A stretch of 64,000 nt of DNA from Methylovulum miyakonense HT12 (GTDB lineage: Bacteria; Pseudomonadota; Gammaproteobacteria; Methylococcales; Methylomonadaceae): the NCBI RefSeq assembly GCF_000384075.1, contig NZ_KB913025.1:2378690-2442689 (forward strand), in the 5' to 3' direction. Made by a program: the position numbers and the translations under genes. Positions 26,948-38,100 of this stretch are shown one piece after another (position 1 is the stretch's first letter; each line of letters opens with the position of its first letter). Below the pieces are notes generated by a model. The model was not told where the DNA came from, did no database searches, and was given only the letters and a program-made list of their open reading frames with translations.

Positions 26948-28549
26948 ATGAACATGACACAACTTTCTGTCAATCCGGAAAACCTGGTCAAGAACCTACG
27001 TTTCAGCTTTACCCAAGCCACCACGGTATTGGGCGAGCTGATGCAAAATGCCCGCCGTGCCGGCGCCACTTCCGTCAGTTTCGATTATGTTGAAGCCATA
27101 CGGCAACTGACAGTGAAGGATAATGGCGGTGGTATATCGTGCCTTAAAACCTTGTTGACCGTGGCCGAATCCGGCTGGAATGCCGATATTATCGAGCGCG
27201 AACACCCGTTTGGGCTCGGCTTTCTGTCGGCGTTGTTTTCCTGTGAGTCCATCAGTGTGGCAAGCAAAGGGGGTTATTTTACGGCACAGACCGAAGACAT
27301 CCTGTCATTCAAGCCAGTCACGATCAGCCCGGTGACGGATTGGGACGGCATAACGACAATTACCTTACACGGCTTGAAGCCAGTCGCACATCAAATTGAA
27401 GAACATTTGCTGTGTTTGGCCAAAGGCTTTCCGATTGGCGTCCTGCTCAATGGCGTAGCCCTGGGTCGCCTGCGGGCAATGGATGCTGGCCTGGCGTTTG
27501 TCGATACCGGGATAGGTGCCGTGTACCTTCGTGGCTTGGCGGACGGTGAAAATTGGTTGCAAACCAGCGACTGTTTTCATCTGTACTTACAAGGCTTGCC
27601 CGTCTATCACAGTGATCTGGAGCGTCATGCCGGGCATATCGTGCATCTGGATACGCTACGGTTTCGTGCCCGCTTGCCGGATCGGGACAAGCTGATTAAC
27701 GAGGCGGATGTCGTTGCCGAGGTAAAACTCGCGTTACAAGACGAAGCGCGGCGGAAACTGGAACGGCTGAAACAGCAACTGCTGCCTGCCGATTTTGTCG
27801 AAGGTTACGACACGCTCAGGGCTTACCGTTGCCTGGATCTCTTGAACGATGTGCCGCTGTTGCCCAAGCAAGTGCTGGCAACCATTCAAGACTATCCGGT
27901 CATGGAAGGCTGTGGTTCATTTAATCTCGGCATCTATGAACAGCCGGTGACTCAGGAGGATGTGCTCACTGGCAAAGTCAGTATCGTTGAATTGGACGAT
28001 TTTGACAGTGCGGGGGCGGCGCGGTGGATGTTTGCCTGGCAGAAAGAATTGATAATCTACCAGCCCGAATTAGATCGCGGCCATTGGCTGTTTCAACAGC
28101 TCGTTGACCTGAATGCACTGCCGGTGCGGATAGATATCATCACCGAAAGCCATCGTGCGGCATTCGAAGGGCAATGGGTCGATGGCGAAGCGGTATTCTG
28201 TGAACAATACAGGCTAAGTGTTGGCGAGGCGTCGGTGGTCATTGAAAACGACGCGTTTTACGACGGGAGCCACTGCGTGTTCATCGTGCCGAAAGGGGAT
28301 GCCTCCGGTTCCGTTATCGGGCAGGCGTCATCTTATCAAGACGAATGGGACAGTTTTAACGAGGCGGTCAAGGAAGCCGATGACTGGGCTTTCCAGAATT
28401 TTGTGATTGCCAACACCTCGTCCGATCCGGCGCAAGCCTTGCTGCGCTTATTGCCCTCGTTCAGTGGATGCCCGGCCTTGTTTGCCAAGCGGTTCCAGTT
28501 GGAATTGAACGGGCGTGGCCAGGTTGTCGCTGTCGTTGAAATCCGGTAA
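26948..28549 (+). CDS. GHKL-family ATP-binding protein of the ICE backbone
   Basis: A 533-aa protein with an N-terminal HSP90/histidine-kinase-like ATP site: ELMQNARRAGA (N-box), VKDNGGGI (G1), GWNADIIEREHPFGLGFLSALF (ATP lid and G2). A long C-terminal region without recognised motif follows, with an acidic middle. No kinase His domain or MutL/gyrase transducer was identified. Related ATP-binding proteins occur in SXT-like elements; the task is unknown. Start choice: ATG 26948 with GAGG 9 bases upstream; ATG 26933 is an alternative. A strong terminator follows. Confidence 0.75.
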   Translation: MNMTQLSVNPENLVKNLRFSFTQATTVLGELMQNARRAGATSVSFDYVEAIRQLTVKDNGGGISCLKTLLTVAESGWNADIIEREHPFGLGFLSALFSCESISVASKGGYFTAQTEDILSFKPVTISPVTDWDGITTITLHGLKPVAHQIEEHLLCLAKGFPIGVLLNGVALGRLRAMDAGLAFVDTGIGAVYLRGLADGENWLQTSDCFHLYLQGLPVYHSDLERHAGHIVHLDTLRFRARLPDRDKLINEADVVAEVKLALQDEARRKLERLKQQLLPADFVEGYDTLRAYRCLDLLNDVPLLPKQVLATIQDYPVMEGCGSFNLGIYEQPVTQEDVLTGKVSIVELDDFDSAGAARWMFAWQKELIIYQPELDRGHWLFQQLVDLNALPVRIDIITESHRAAFEGQWVDGEAVFCEQYRLSVGEASVVIENDAFYDGSHCVFIVPKGDASGSVIGQASSYQDEWDSFNEAVKEADDWAFQNFVIANTSSDPAQALLRLLPSFSGCPALFAKRFQLELNGRGQVVAVVEIR

Positions 28550-28574
28550 TCGGCAACATTCATCATAAAACGGC

Positions 28575-28615
28575 AAAGGGCGCACTTATCCATTGGGTAA
28601 GTGCGCCCTTTTTTT
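28575..28615 (+). terminator. Intrinsic terminator after the GHKL gene
   Basis: AAAGGGCGCACTTA pairs with TAAGTGCGCCCTT around a 9-base loop and is followed by seven T. It closes the 13.7-28.5 kb plus-strand ICE block. Confidence 0.92.
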
Positions 28616-29193
28616 GTTTGGTAGGTGGTGAAATGACTATTCCTAAGCTCTGTCCTCCCTGATATTATCTGATCGAACCATTCTCAGGCCAGCATAAACC
28701 TCGATTTTTTAGCACTGGCTTCAAATATTTTCAATGTCGCTGACCATTGAAATCAAACTGGCTAGGACAAAACGACACCCAAAGCAGTCACTGGAAGTTA
28801 TGGATTAATGCCATGTTGGTCGGCCGATATCGACCCACAAGAGACATTTGAGCTAGATTTACGAATGGCAGCAGACCCACTGAAATCGGCCATTCGGTCA
28901 AATACAGTTTAGGGAGACAGCATTTATTAAAATACCGGTTCAGACTGAATTGTATATCCCACCAGCGTAAGGTAGACGAGCGCTCCAATTTTAGCTCCAG
29001 AGCTGTCTTTTCGTTACCACAGAACTGATATGGGTACACTAAACTGGACACCTCAATTCGCTTATCTTCAACCAGCCAAATATTTGTTGCTGAAAGTTTA
29101 CTTTCCGCGTTAGACTCAAACCATAATAAATACAAAAACTTCAATGTGTTCTGCATCCATTTGGCATGGCAGGCAAAATAAGGGGAATCTGGT
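28616..29193. other. Gene-poor stretch before the giant secreted protein
   Basis: No confident gene. A minus-strand 146-codon frame (28788-29228) has protein-like aromatic content but no ribosome site and overlaps the signal peptide of the next gene; it may be a decayed gene. The promoter of the 3159-codon gene should lie here, but no convincing -35/-10 pair was identified. Confidence 0.5.
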
Positions 29194-32100
29194 ATGGGCT
29201 GGCAATATTCCACATGTTTCAAAATCATCTGTCGGTTGGTGTTGATCTCGTTTTATTTTCAGAGCGTCAATCCGGTCAGTTATGGCTACCACCCGCAAGG
29301 ATTTGACTGGCCTATCGGCTTTAGCGAAGCGGCGGCAGAACCCCCAAATTCAGGTGTTTCACCTAATGCAACAGTCAAGTCCGCTACCAAAGCCCCGGTT
29401 ATAGCCCCTACGCTTGCCCCCGGTGATTACCTCGGCTCCACCCCCGAAGCTAACACCTCCGACCCCTACATCATCCAAAAAGCCACCGCGCTTAACCACG
29501 ATCCGGCAAAAATCTTCCAGTTCGTCCGCGACCAGATTGGCAACGAAGTCTACAAAGGCTCATTGCGCGGCGCACGCGGCACCTTGTGGAGCAAGGCGGG
29601 TAATGCATTGGATAAGGCCAGCTTATTGGTTGCTTTGTTGCGGGTTTCCGGTATCCAAGCCCGATATGCCCAAGGCACATTAGCAGATGCGCTGAGCAAG
29701 CAAATCATCAATTCCATGTTCAAAATGCCATTGAACGTGGTGGGTTGTCCTGACGAAAACGCCCCGCGCTCAACACCCGACACTAATGCCGGTTTACTAA
29801 CGGAAGCACGTGGGCATTTCTGGGTTGAATACAATAATGGCAGCGGTTTTCAGGCGGTTGATCCCAATTTTCCAAGCGCAACAGTAGGCAAAACGTTTAC
29901 CGCAACGACAACCACATTCGCGGAAATACCGGATAGTTTGCGCCATAAAGTGACAGTACGGTTGAAACGGGAATTATACGGCCAGTTTGCCGGCATACTC
30001 GGAAACAACGACGCCCAAGACATGAAAACCGCACTGGAGCGTACTTTTACGACGGTGGAACTGGTCGGTAAGCCGCTCTCTATCGGGCATTTCGTCAATT
30101 CCTCTTCGGTGGGCGGCTTCGGTTTAAGTTCAACCACCAACACCTATTCCCCATATTTTCTGCTGGGTCAAGGCGATAGCGACATTAGCGACGACACCAT
30201 TATCCGTGGCACCGACTATCAGGAACAACTCACCAATTTTCCGCTGGCAAGCACTTACCTATCCGGTGTTTTCCTAGAATTTGAAGTGTTTGATGCTAAC
30301 GGCAAATCACAGCTTTATGAACGCACCATCGCCGACCGCATTGGTTACGCGGCACGCCAAAATGGCGGCACGAGTACTCCTACAACATTGACTGCTGACC
30401 AAACGCTGGTTACCGAAATGGATATTGTTACGGCGAATATTTTGCCGGGTTTGCAAGAGCCGTTGGCATTGAAACCACAACAGGATCGTTTGAAAAAATT
30501 GCAGGATCAATACAATGTCATTAAGCCAGTGCTGGATGGCATTCCATCTACGGGAGCGGAAACCGACGCACAGAAACAAGCTCAAAATAAAGCCGTGTCC
30601 ATAAGCAGGTCTATGGCTTCGGTTACTAATGAAAATATCGGTATGACTTTTTCGTTATCATCCGATGTATCGTTAGGCCAATTAGAAAAAGGCTACATGA
30701 CGAAAGCCTATTTTGCTTCCCCTCGCATAACCTTAGCTCAATCTAAATTGGACGGAGATAAATTTAGATTTTCGATCGACCTACGGAAAAACGATGTTCG
30801 TACCCACGGTTTTCCAGGACAAGTTGAAAATGTCGAATATCCGTTTGAAATGATGCGCGGTTTGATGGAAAGCTCGCTTGAAGGAAAGGTCTTAGCCGCG
30901 AACCTAGGTCAATCTATCATTTCAATAGCGGATGTTTTCTCTAACGTTACAGGCGATAACGGTATTGTTTTAATCACGCCGGATAGCAAAGAGCAAATTG
31001 CTTTGCTTCAATTGTCTGCAGATGCGAAAGCAAGGATAACCAAGGCAGTCAATTCAGGAAAAATAGTCGCTACACCGACTAATAATGTCACTATCAACGG
31101 ACAAGAAATTGTTAAGTGGCTTGAAACTGACACCGTAACTGGTCATACAATTAGTGTGTCTGAAGATGGAGGTCATAGTGAGTTTATTGAGTATATTGCA
31201 ACACTCAATAGTGCAATAAATAAAGTAGCATTCGCTTTTGTTGGAGCAACTCAAGGCTATGCGGTAGCACAGTTCACCTTTATTGGGTCATTGCTTAACG
31301 GTATTAACGATATTACGGAGAATACAGAAATCAGCACAATAATCAAGAAAGCCAAGCATGATGTCGGCGTTAGTTTAATTACATCCATCATACAATTTGG
31401 TATAGGGAAAGGGATAGATCGAATAACAGATGTAAAATCCTTAAAGAATCTTGGTCTTAAAGCTATAACCTGTGGATTATTTGGTGTGGCACAAGGAGAT
31501 CTTACTGTCGGCGGCGTGATTCAATGTCTTGTCAAGGAGATAGGAATACCTAGCATTGATGCTCATGATTTAGTTGAGTATTTCGACTTAGGTATGCTGG
31601 CTGGTATGGGAGCGGCTCTTGTCTGGATAGATCGAAATTTTCCCGTAGACCCTGTTGTTTTCCCCTATCTCTCTAGCGACCTAGCACCAGTACCTGCATT
31701 AATAACACCAAACCCTAAACCAGGGCTATCGCTAAATATCGCCACAGATACGCTGTTTACTTTCCCTGTTCACGGAGGAGCAGAAATCCCCTCTGTTTTC
31801 AAAGCGCAAATCCGCAACACTGGCCCGACCCAAGACACCTTTAAACTGGTTTTCAGCAATGTTCCGGCGGGCTTTAAGGCGCAAAGCAGTATTCCCACTG
31901 TAACCATTCCGCCAGGTGCCACGGCTGAAGTAGGTGTTTGTGTCAGCCCAACCAATGGTACTACGCCGCCAAAAGGCACACCCGTACCCTTTACGCTAGA
32001 CGTTTCTAGCACCAGCAAACCCAGTGTGAAGGCTACCGGTAACCAAAGCTTTACAGTGCCGGACATCCATTCGGTTAGCTTCGATTTAGACAAAGCTGCC

Positions 32101-35100
32101 GTCAGCACCACACCCAACAGCAGTTTTAATACGACGCTGAGCATTGGCTCAACGGGCAACGCCAGTGAACAAATCACCTTAAAAGCCACCATCCCCAGCG
32201 GTTTGCATGTCACTGGCTTACCTGCAAGCCTTGCCCTGAACGCTGGCGAAACTAAACAGTTGCCGCTGACGGTGAAGGTTGATACGGGGATTGCCATCGG
32301 TCAATCATTCGATGTGGTGTTAACAGGTGACTTGGCAGGAACTTCGCCCGCCATCCAGCAAACCGCCACGCTGCATGTTGATGTGCGCTCGGCTCAGGGT
32401 GTTGCTATCGACAATTCTATTGTCCAAGCATCAGTTGGTGGTAACAACCAATTGCCTGGCGTGTTAACGGATTTACGCAATACGCTAGACCAATGGAAAG
32501 GCGACCCTAACAACAAGAGTTTGTGTGAACGCGCCCGTCTGGCGTTGGATAATATTTATAAAGTCGCTTCGGGCGATCCGTTGTTGAGCAATTTTGGTAA
32601 TGACATCACCACACTGCGTAATCTAGTGAAAAGCTGTGATGTCACCACGTTGTACCCGCAAGTACCCAATGTAGTGACGGAACTGGCACAAACCAGTGCG
32701 ATGGGCGTGGTGGCAGAATTGTCGCCCAATATGGCGGCTACTCCACCCAAGCTTGCCAAGTCGGTCAACCTGACCTTGAAAAATCGCGGCAAGCAGCCTG
32801 CTTCGGTTAGTCTTGCTCTAACGGGGTTATCTGCGTCGGTTAAGGCGGCGTTATCTTCCAGTACCGTTACCTTGGCGGCTGGGGAAAGCAAAACTGTACC
32901 GATTACCTTAACACCTTCGGCATCAGGCCGTTTCCCGTTTAAGGTTGTGGCGACAGTGGCGGGCTTTAAACCCACCGCCAATGCTTATGGCTTATTGGTA
33001 AGTGCCAATGCTTCCGTCAATATTATGTCGGTCAATAGCTCATCACCGTTTATTTTGGCAGGCGGCACAACGCAAATCCAAGCCTCCATCGCCAATACGG
33101 CGGGGATACCCATTCAAGCCAAGGCGGTGGTGACCATTAAGGATTCGAAAGGCGTGTTGCGTTACCAAAGCCCGTCGCCAACCTTATTGGACATTTCAGA
33201 AGGCGATGCGGGCATTCCGTTTAACCTCGACAATATAACGGCGAAAGACTGGGCTAATGACACTTATACCGTGCAATTGCAGTTGCTGGATCAGAATAAC
33301 CAGCAAATTACTGGCGGATTAAGAAGCGGGATTTTGAGCGTCGGCACACCGATCAAAGCCAGCGCAACCGCCAGCCCTATCCAAGTGCCACCTGGCAATA
33401 GCCTAGTGACCACGGCTATCAATGTCAAACCCGCTTTCTCTGGATTGGGCGGGGCGATTGGCTTGGTGCCGACTCCGGCGGATAAAGACCGGATTAACTG
33501 GGCGGCGGCAAGTCGGGGGGCAAAAATACAAGTGACCAATCCTGGGCCGGCAAATGGGGTTCCGTCTTCACTGATTGATGAACTACCCGGCGTAGCAAGC
33601 AATGAATGGATCGGCGTATTGTGGGCTAAACCTTCTGGCAGCTATTTGGTAGATTTAGGGCAAGCCCGCAATATTGATACCGTCCAACTTCATGTTTGGG
33701 ATGGTGATAATCGGTATGCCCGCTTCAAAGTTGAAGGTTCGCTTGATAATAAAACCTTCTTTTTGCTTGCCGACCGTTCTACAGGGGAATATCGCGGTGT
33801 GCAAAAAGTCGCTTTTACCGCAAGGGATATTCGTTATATCCGTATCACCGGACTCTTTGACAGCCAAGAATCGTCTTTCTACCTTTATGACGAAATTTTA
33901 GCGATTGGTGATGATGCGGCAACGCCAGTCCCTACCCAAACCGTGGATGTCGATGCGGTTATCAATGGCGGGGCTGATTTCACTGTCGGCCAGAAAGTCA
34001 CGCTGAATGCCGGGATTTATGAGCTTAAACAGACCAGTGGAGCGGTGTCATTATATCCTGCTGACACTGACAACAACGGGCTGACTTGGGGTTCCCAAAT
34101 TAGGGTGAGCCTACCTGCTGTTAATAAAGATTATCTGACTGGGACTACACTGTATTATCAAACCAAAGCGGAAGCAGAAACGGCAGTTTTAGGACAAACG
34201 ATAAAGCTCTATCTTCCTGTCCATGCCGATGTGTATCTATGGGTTTCAGATAGTGTCCGTGAAGATAATCGAGGTTCAGAAACAGTCGAGATTCGGCAAA
34301 TTTCAGGGCCTAACGATCTGTTGCCTGTTCGGATACGCGATGCCATGACCCGAAGCGTGTTATGGGAGCAGGAAGATGTGGCGTGGTGGAATGGCTTTGG
34401 GGGTCAACCATGGACGCAACAACAAAACAATGGTTATTACTGTTCGGGTTGCCATGTGCAAACCCAAGCATCCACTGGCTTACAAATTTCCAAGAAAAAA
34501 TTGCCTGAATTACCGATTGATTTGGATTTACAAGAAAAATTTGTTGATGCTTATGCGGTTTGGCAAAACCCGGATGCAGGTTGGGTATCCCCTTTTCATG
34601 GTGGTGGTTACGCGATAACGCAAACCTCTTTGTGGGCTTGGGCGGTTTCCCGTTTTGATGGCGTTCAGTTTGACCGACTTGCAGGAAACTTAACCGCCGC
34701 TTTGGATTGGTTGATACAGCAAAATCCTGATGGAGGATGGATAGACGATCACGGTAGTTCGCAACTTTATGGCGATGGCGGAGGTAATGTTATTAGTGCC
34801 ACCCACACCGCCGGCAATATTCAGGCTCTGTCTAAGGCATTAGGCTATATGGTTGGCAAAAACGTCATCGCTTTGCCAGAAAACCAAGTGTTGGCAACAA
34901 ACGGACAAGCCTCATTCGATCATGATTTAGGCAATAAAGCCGAGATATACGGTTTCAAGACCATTGATAATATTACTGGGATAAAAGTCACCGTAAATGA
35001 TGGCTTCCGTGATGACGGGAATTTTCTGATAGAAGAGTTGCAGGCTTTCATTGGCACAACCAAACAAACGCCAAGTAGTGCCAAAGCAAATTTCTCGCAA

Positions 35101-38100
35101 ACAGGTTCTGGCATTGACCAAACGATAGACGGCATTGTCGCCGATACCGCAAACGGTTGGGCCTATGCCCCGCAAAGTGTCAAAACCACCCCTGCGCAAG
35201 GTTTGTGGGTGTTTAACACACCAGTAAACTTAGATAACCTGCGTATCACCCAGGCTGACGGTAATCGCCTGAAACAATTCACCATCGAGTACACCACCGA
35301 TGCGAACCCTACGTTGTCCAGTAAGTTCTTGCCTGTCAGCGAGTTGCAAGTGGGTTACTCAACCGCTGATCGGGTCAGCAATTATAGGGATGCCTTGATT
35401 CGTGCCGCAAATACTTTTATAGCGTCTGATTGGCCTTACACAAGGAATATCCGCACTGCCGCGCAAACGATCATCGGACTGAAATCGGCAATGCCGTATT
35501 TAAGTACCGATTCCGCCCAAGCGGCGGACATTCGTATTAAAGAGGTGGCTAATTATTTACGTAGCCAGCAACGCAGTGACGGCGGGTGGAAAGATTCTAC
35601 GGATGGCAGCAATGACTTTTCACAGGCGTTGCCGTCAGCCGAAGCTTTGGAAGCCTTATTGTTGGTGACCAACAATAGCGTCGATCCTGGCGTTATCGCA
35701 GGGGCGGAATATCTTTTATTGACCCAATCAGGCCAAGGCTCTTGGGCTCCGCCACCGGGCTTGGCAAGGGCGCTGGCATCAACGACTTGGGTGGAAATCG
35801 CTTTGCCCACCATTTTTGAGAATCTGGCATCGGTCACTCTGGGCGTTGACCACAGCATTCCGAGCAACGTATTCCCTGTAACAGGTTCGTTTAACCCCGT
35901 ACCTAAATCGCAAACTGCAACGGCATCGCACTGGGATTCCCTATTGAACTCGGATGCAAACGGGCAAACCTTCTCGTTCTTGTCAGACATACAAAACATG
36001 CGGCCCGGTGAAGTCCGGCAGATCAGCAATGCCACCAAAGTAAGTTTTAACAGTATTGCCGGAAAGGGGGTCGTCAATTTACCGCCCATTGTGGTCAATG
36101 CGAAACATATCTTGGCACTGACCCCATTCAAGCAAACGATAGCAGCCGGAAGCACGGCAACGTTTAATTTGACACTTGAAAACCCATTTGCCACCGCCAC
36201 GGATTTTGCTTTGTCGGTCAATGGCTTGCCGGATGGCCAATATGTATTGCCTAAGGCCCTTACTTTACTCCCAAGTGAAAAGAAAAGCTTTGAGCTGAAT
36301 GTTTATGCTCCGGTCAATAGTTTGGGGGGAGATGTTGATTTTGCTGTAAACGCTAAGTCAACATCAGGCACAACGGATACGGTTTCCGGCATACTCTCCA
36401 TCACCGAAGGCAAAAACAACCCGCCGCCTGATGTCAATTTGGGGGACTCCGCCGTCAGCCTGTCGTTGTTGCCTGCTTTAGCCCAAGCAGGGCAAGGAAC
36501 ATCCGCACAATACACGTTACGGGTTTACAACATGGGCGACAAGACCCAAAGCTTCCTATTGTCTTCGACCAGCGAAAGCTCAATTGGAGTCCGTTTAAAC
36601 ACAACCGAAATTGTTGTGCCGCCAGGCATGATTAATTATCGGGATGTGGCCGTTACGGCAATGCCTTCTTTGGGAACGGTCACCGGTAACCATAATATTG
36701 GCTTCACAGCCATCCAAAAATCGGACAACGCTATAAAGAATGTGGCGTCCGGCGTTTTGAATGTGCAGAAATTAGGTGTGAGCATTGCTTTCAATCAATC
36801 GACAGGAAATGTGGGCAGTATGTTCTCGTTGCGAATCACCAATACGGGGACTGTAGCTGATCTGTTTGACCTATTTTTGGGTGGGCCGGCTTCATTGTCT
36901 GCGACGTTAAGCCAAAAAAGCGTCAGTTTGGCAGCAGGGGCATTTGTTGACTTTAAGATCACCTTGGGCAAATTTGACTGGTCGCTACCGGGTAGTGTCA
37001 CGCTGGTTGGAAAAGCAGTATCCCATACCAATACGGCAGTGAATGCCAGTGATGATGCCACCATCAATGTTGCCGGGCTCAAGTCTATGAGTGCAAGCAT
37101 GTCCCCTGCAACCCAAACCTTGGCGACACCGGGGACTGCCAATTTTACTGTGCAGGTAAAGAATACCGGGAATATCGAAGATGCCTATTCCGCCTTCATC
37201 ACTCAAGTTACCGGGTCTGCAACAGCGACATTGACCGGACTGGATGGTAGTCCGGCACAAAGTATCCCCTTATTCCGCTTACCTGGCCTGGCCTCAGGAA
37301 ATTTAAACCTGTCAACCCGCCTGAATCAGCCTGGTACAGGCATTGTGAAGGTGCGTGTCAGTTCAACGACCAACACGTCGATTTTTAAAGATGTTTTGGC
37401 ACAAATTAACGTGCCCATCCCGAATAAACCGCCAGTCGCCAATGCCGGAGTGGATAAAAACGTTTTTACACAATCCGATGTAATCCTCGATGGTTCCGCC
37501 AGCAGTGATCCTGACGGCGATTTGATCACTTATTTATGGCATTTTGTCTCCGTCCCGGCGGGTAGTGCCATTAATGATACGGCCTTTGACAATAAAAAAG
37601 CCGCCAAACCAAAATTTAAACCTGATTTGGCTGGCATCTATCAAGTGAATTTGGTGGTCTCTGACGGTCAATTGGCAAGTAGTCCGGACGTGGTGAAGAT
37701 TACGGCAGCCAAGCCCAATATTCCTCCCAATGCTTTGGCGGGTGCGGATAAAACGGTTGCTTTAGGCAAGTCGGTAATTTTGGACGGCAGTGCCAGCAAT
37801 GACCCTGATAAAGGGCCGGCCGCCCTAAGTTTTGCTTGGAGCTTGAAAACAGAGCCCGAACCTGGGCATGGCTTTCTTAAAGATGCCAACAAATCCATTG
37901 CCGGCTTCAGTGCAGATGTACCGGGCGCATACACTTTGGCCTTACGGGTATTTGACGGCAAAGATGTTGGCAATGACACCATGAACGTTACGGTAACGTA
38001 CGACAATGTACCGCCTGTCGCCAATGCCGGAACTGACTTTGATATTCATCTGGGTCAAGCAGCGGCCCTTAACGCCAGCAGCAGCCACGATCCCGATAAT

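Noticed and set aside
28788-29228. 146-codon minus-strand frame before the giant gene
   Set aside because: No ribosome site, overlaps the signal peptide of the opposite gene and no recognisable family; possibly a remnant.
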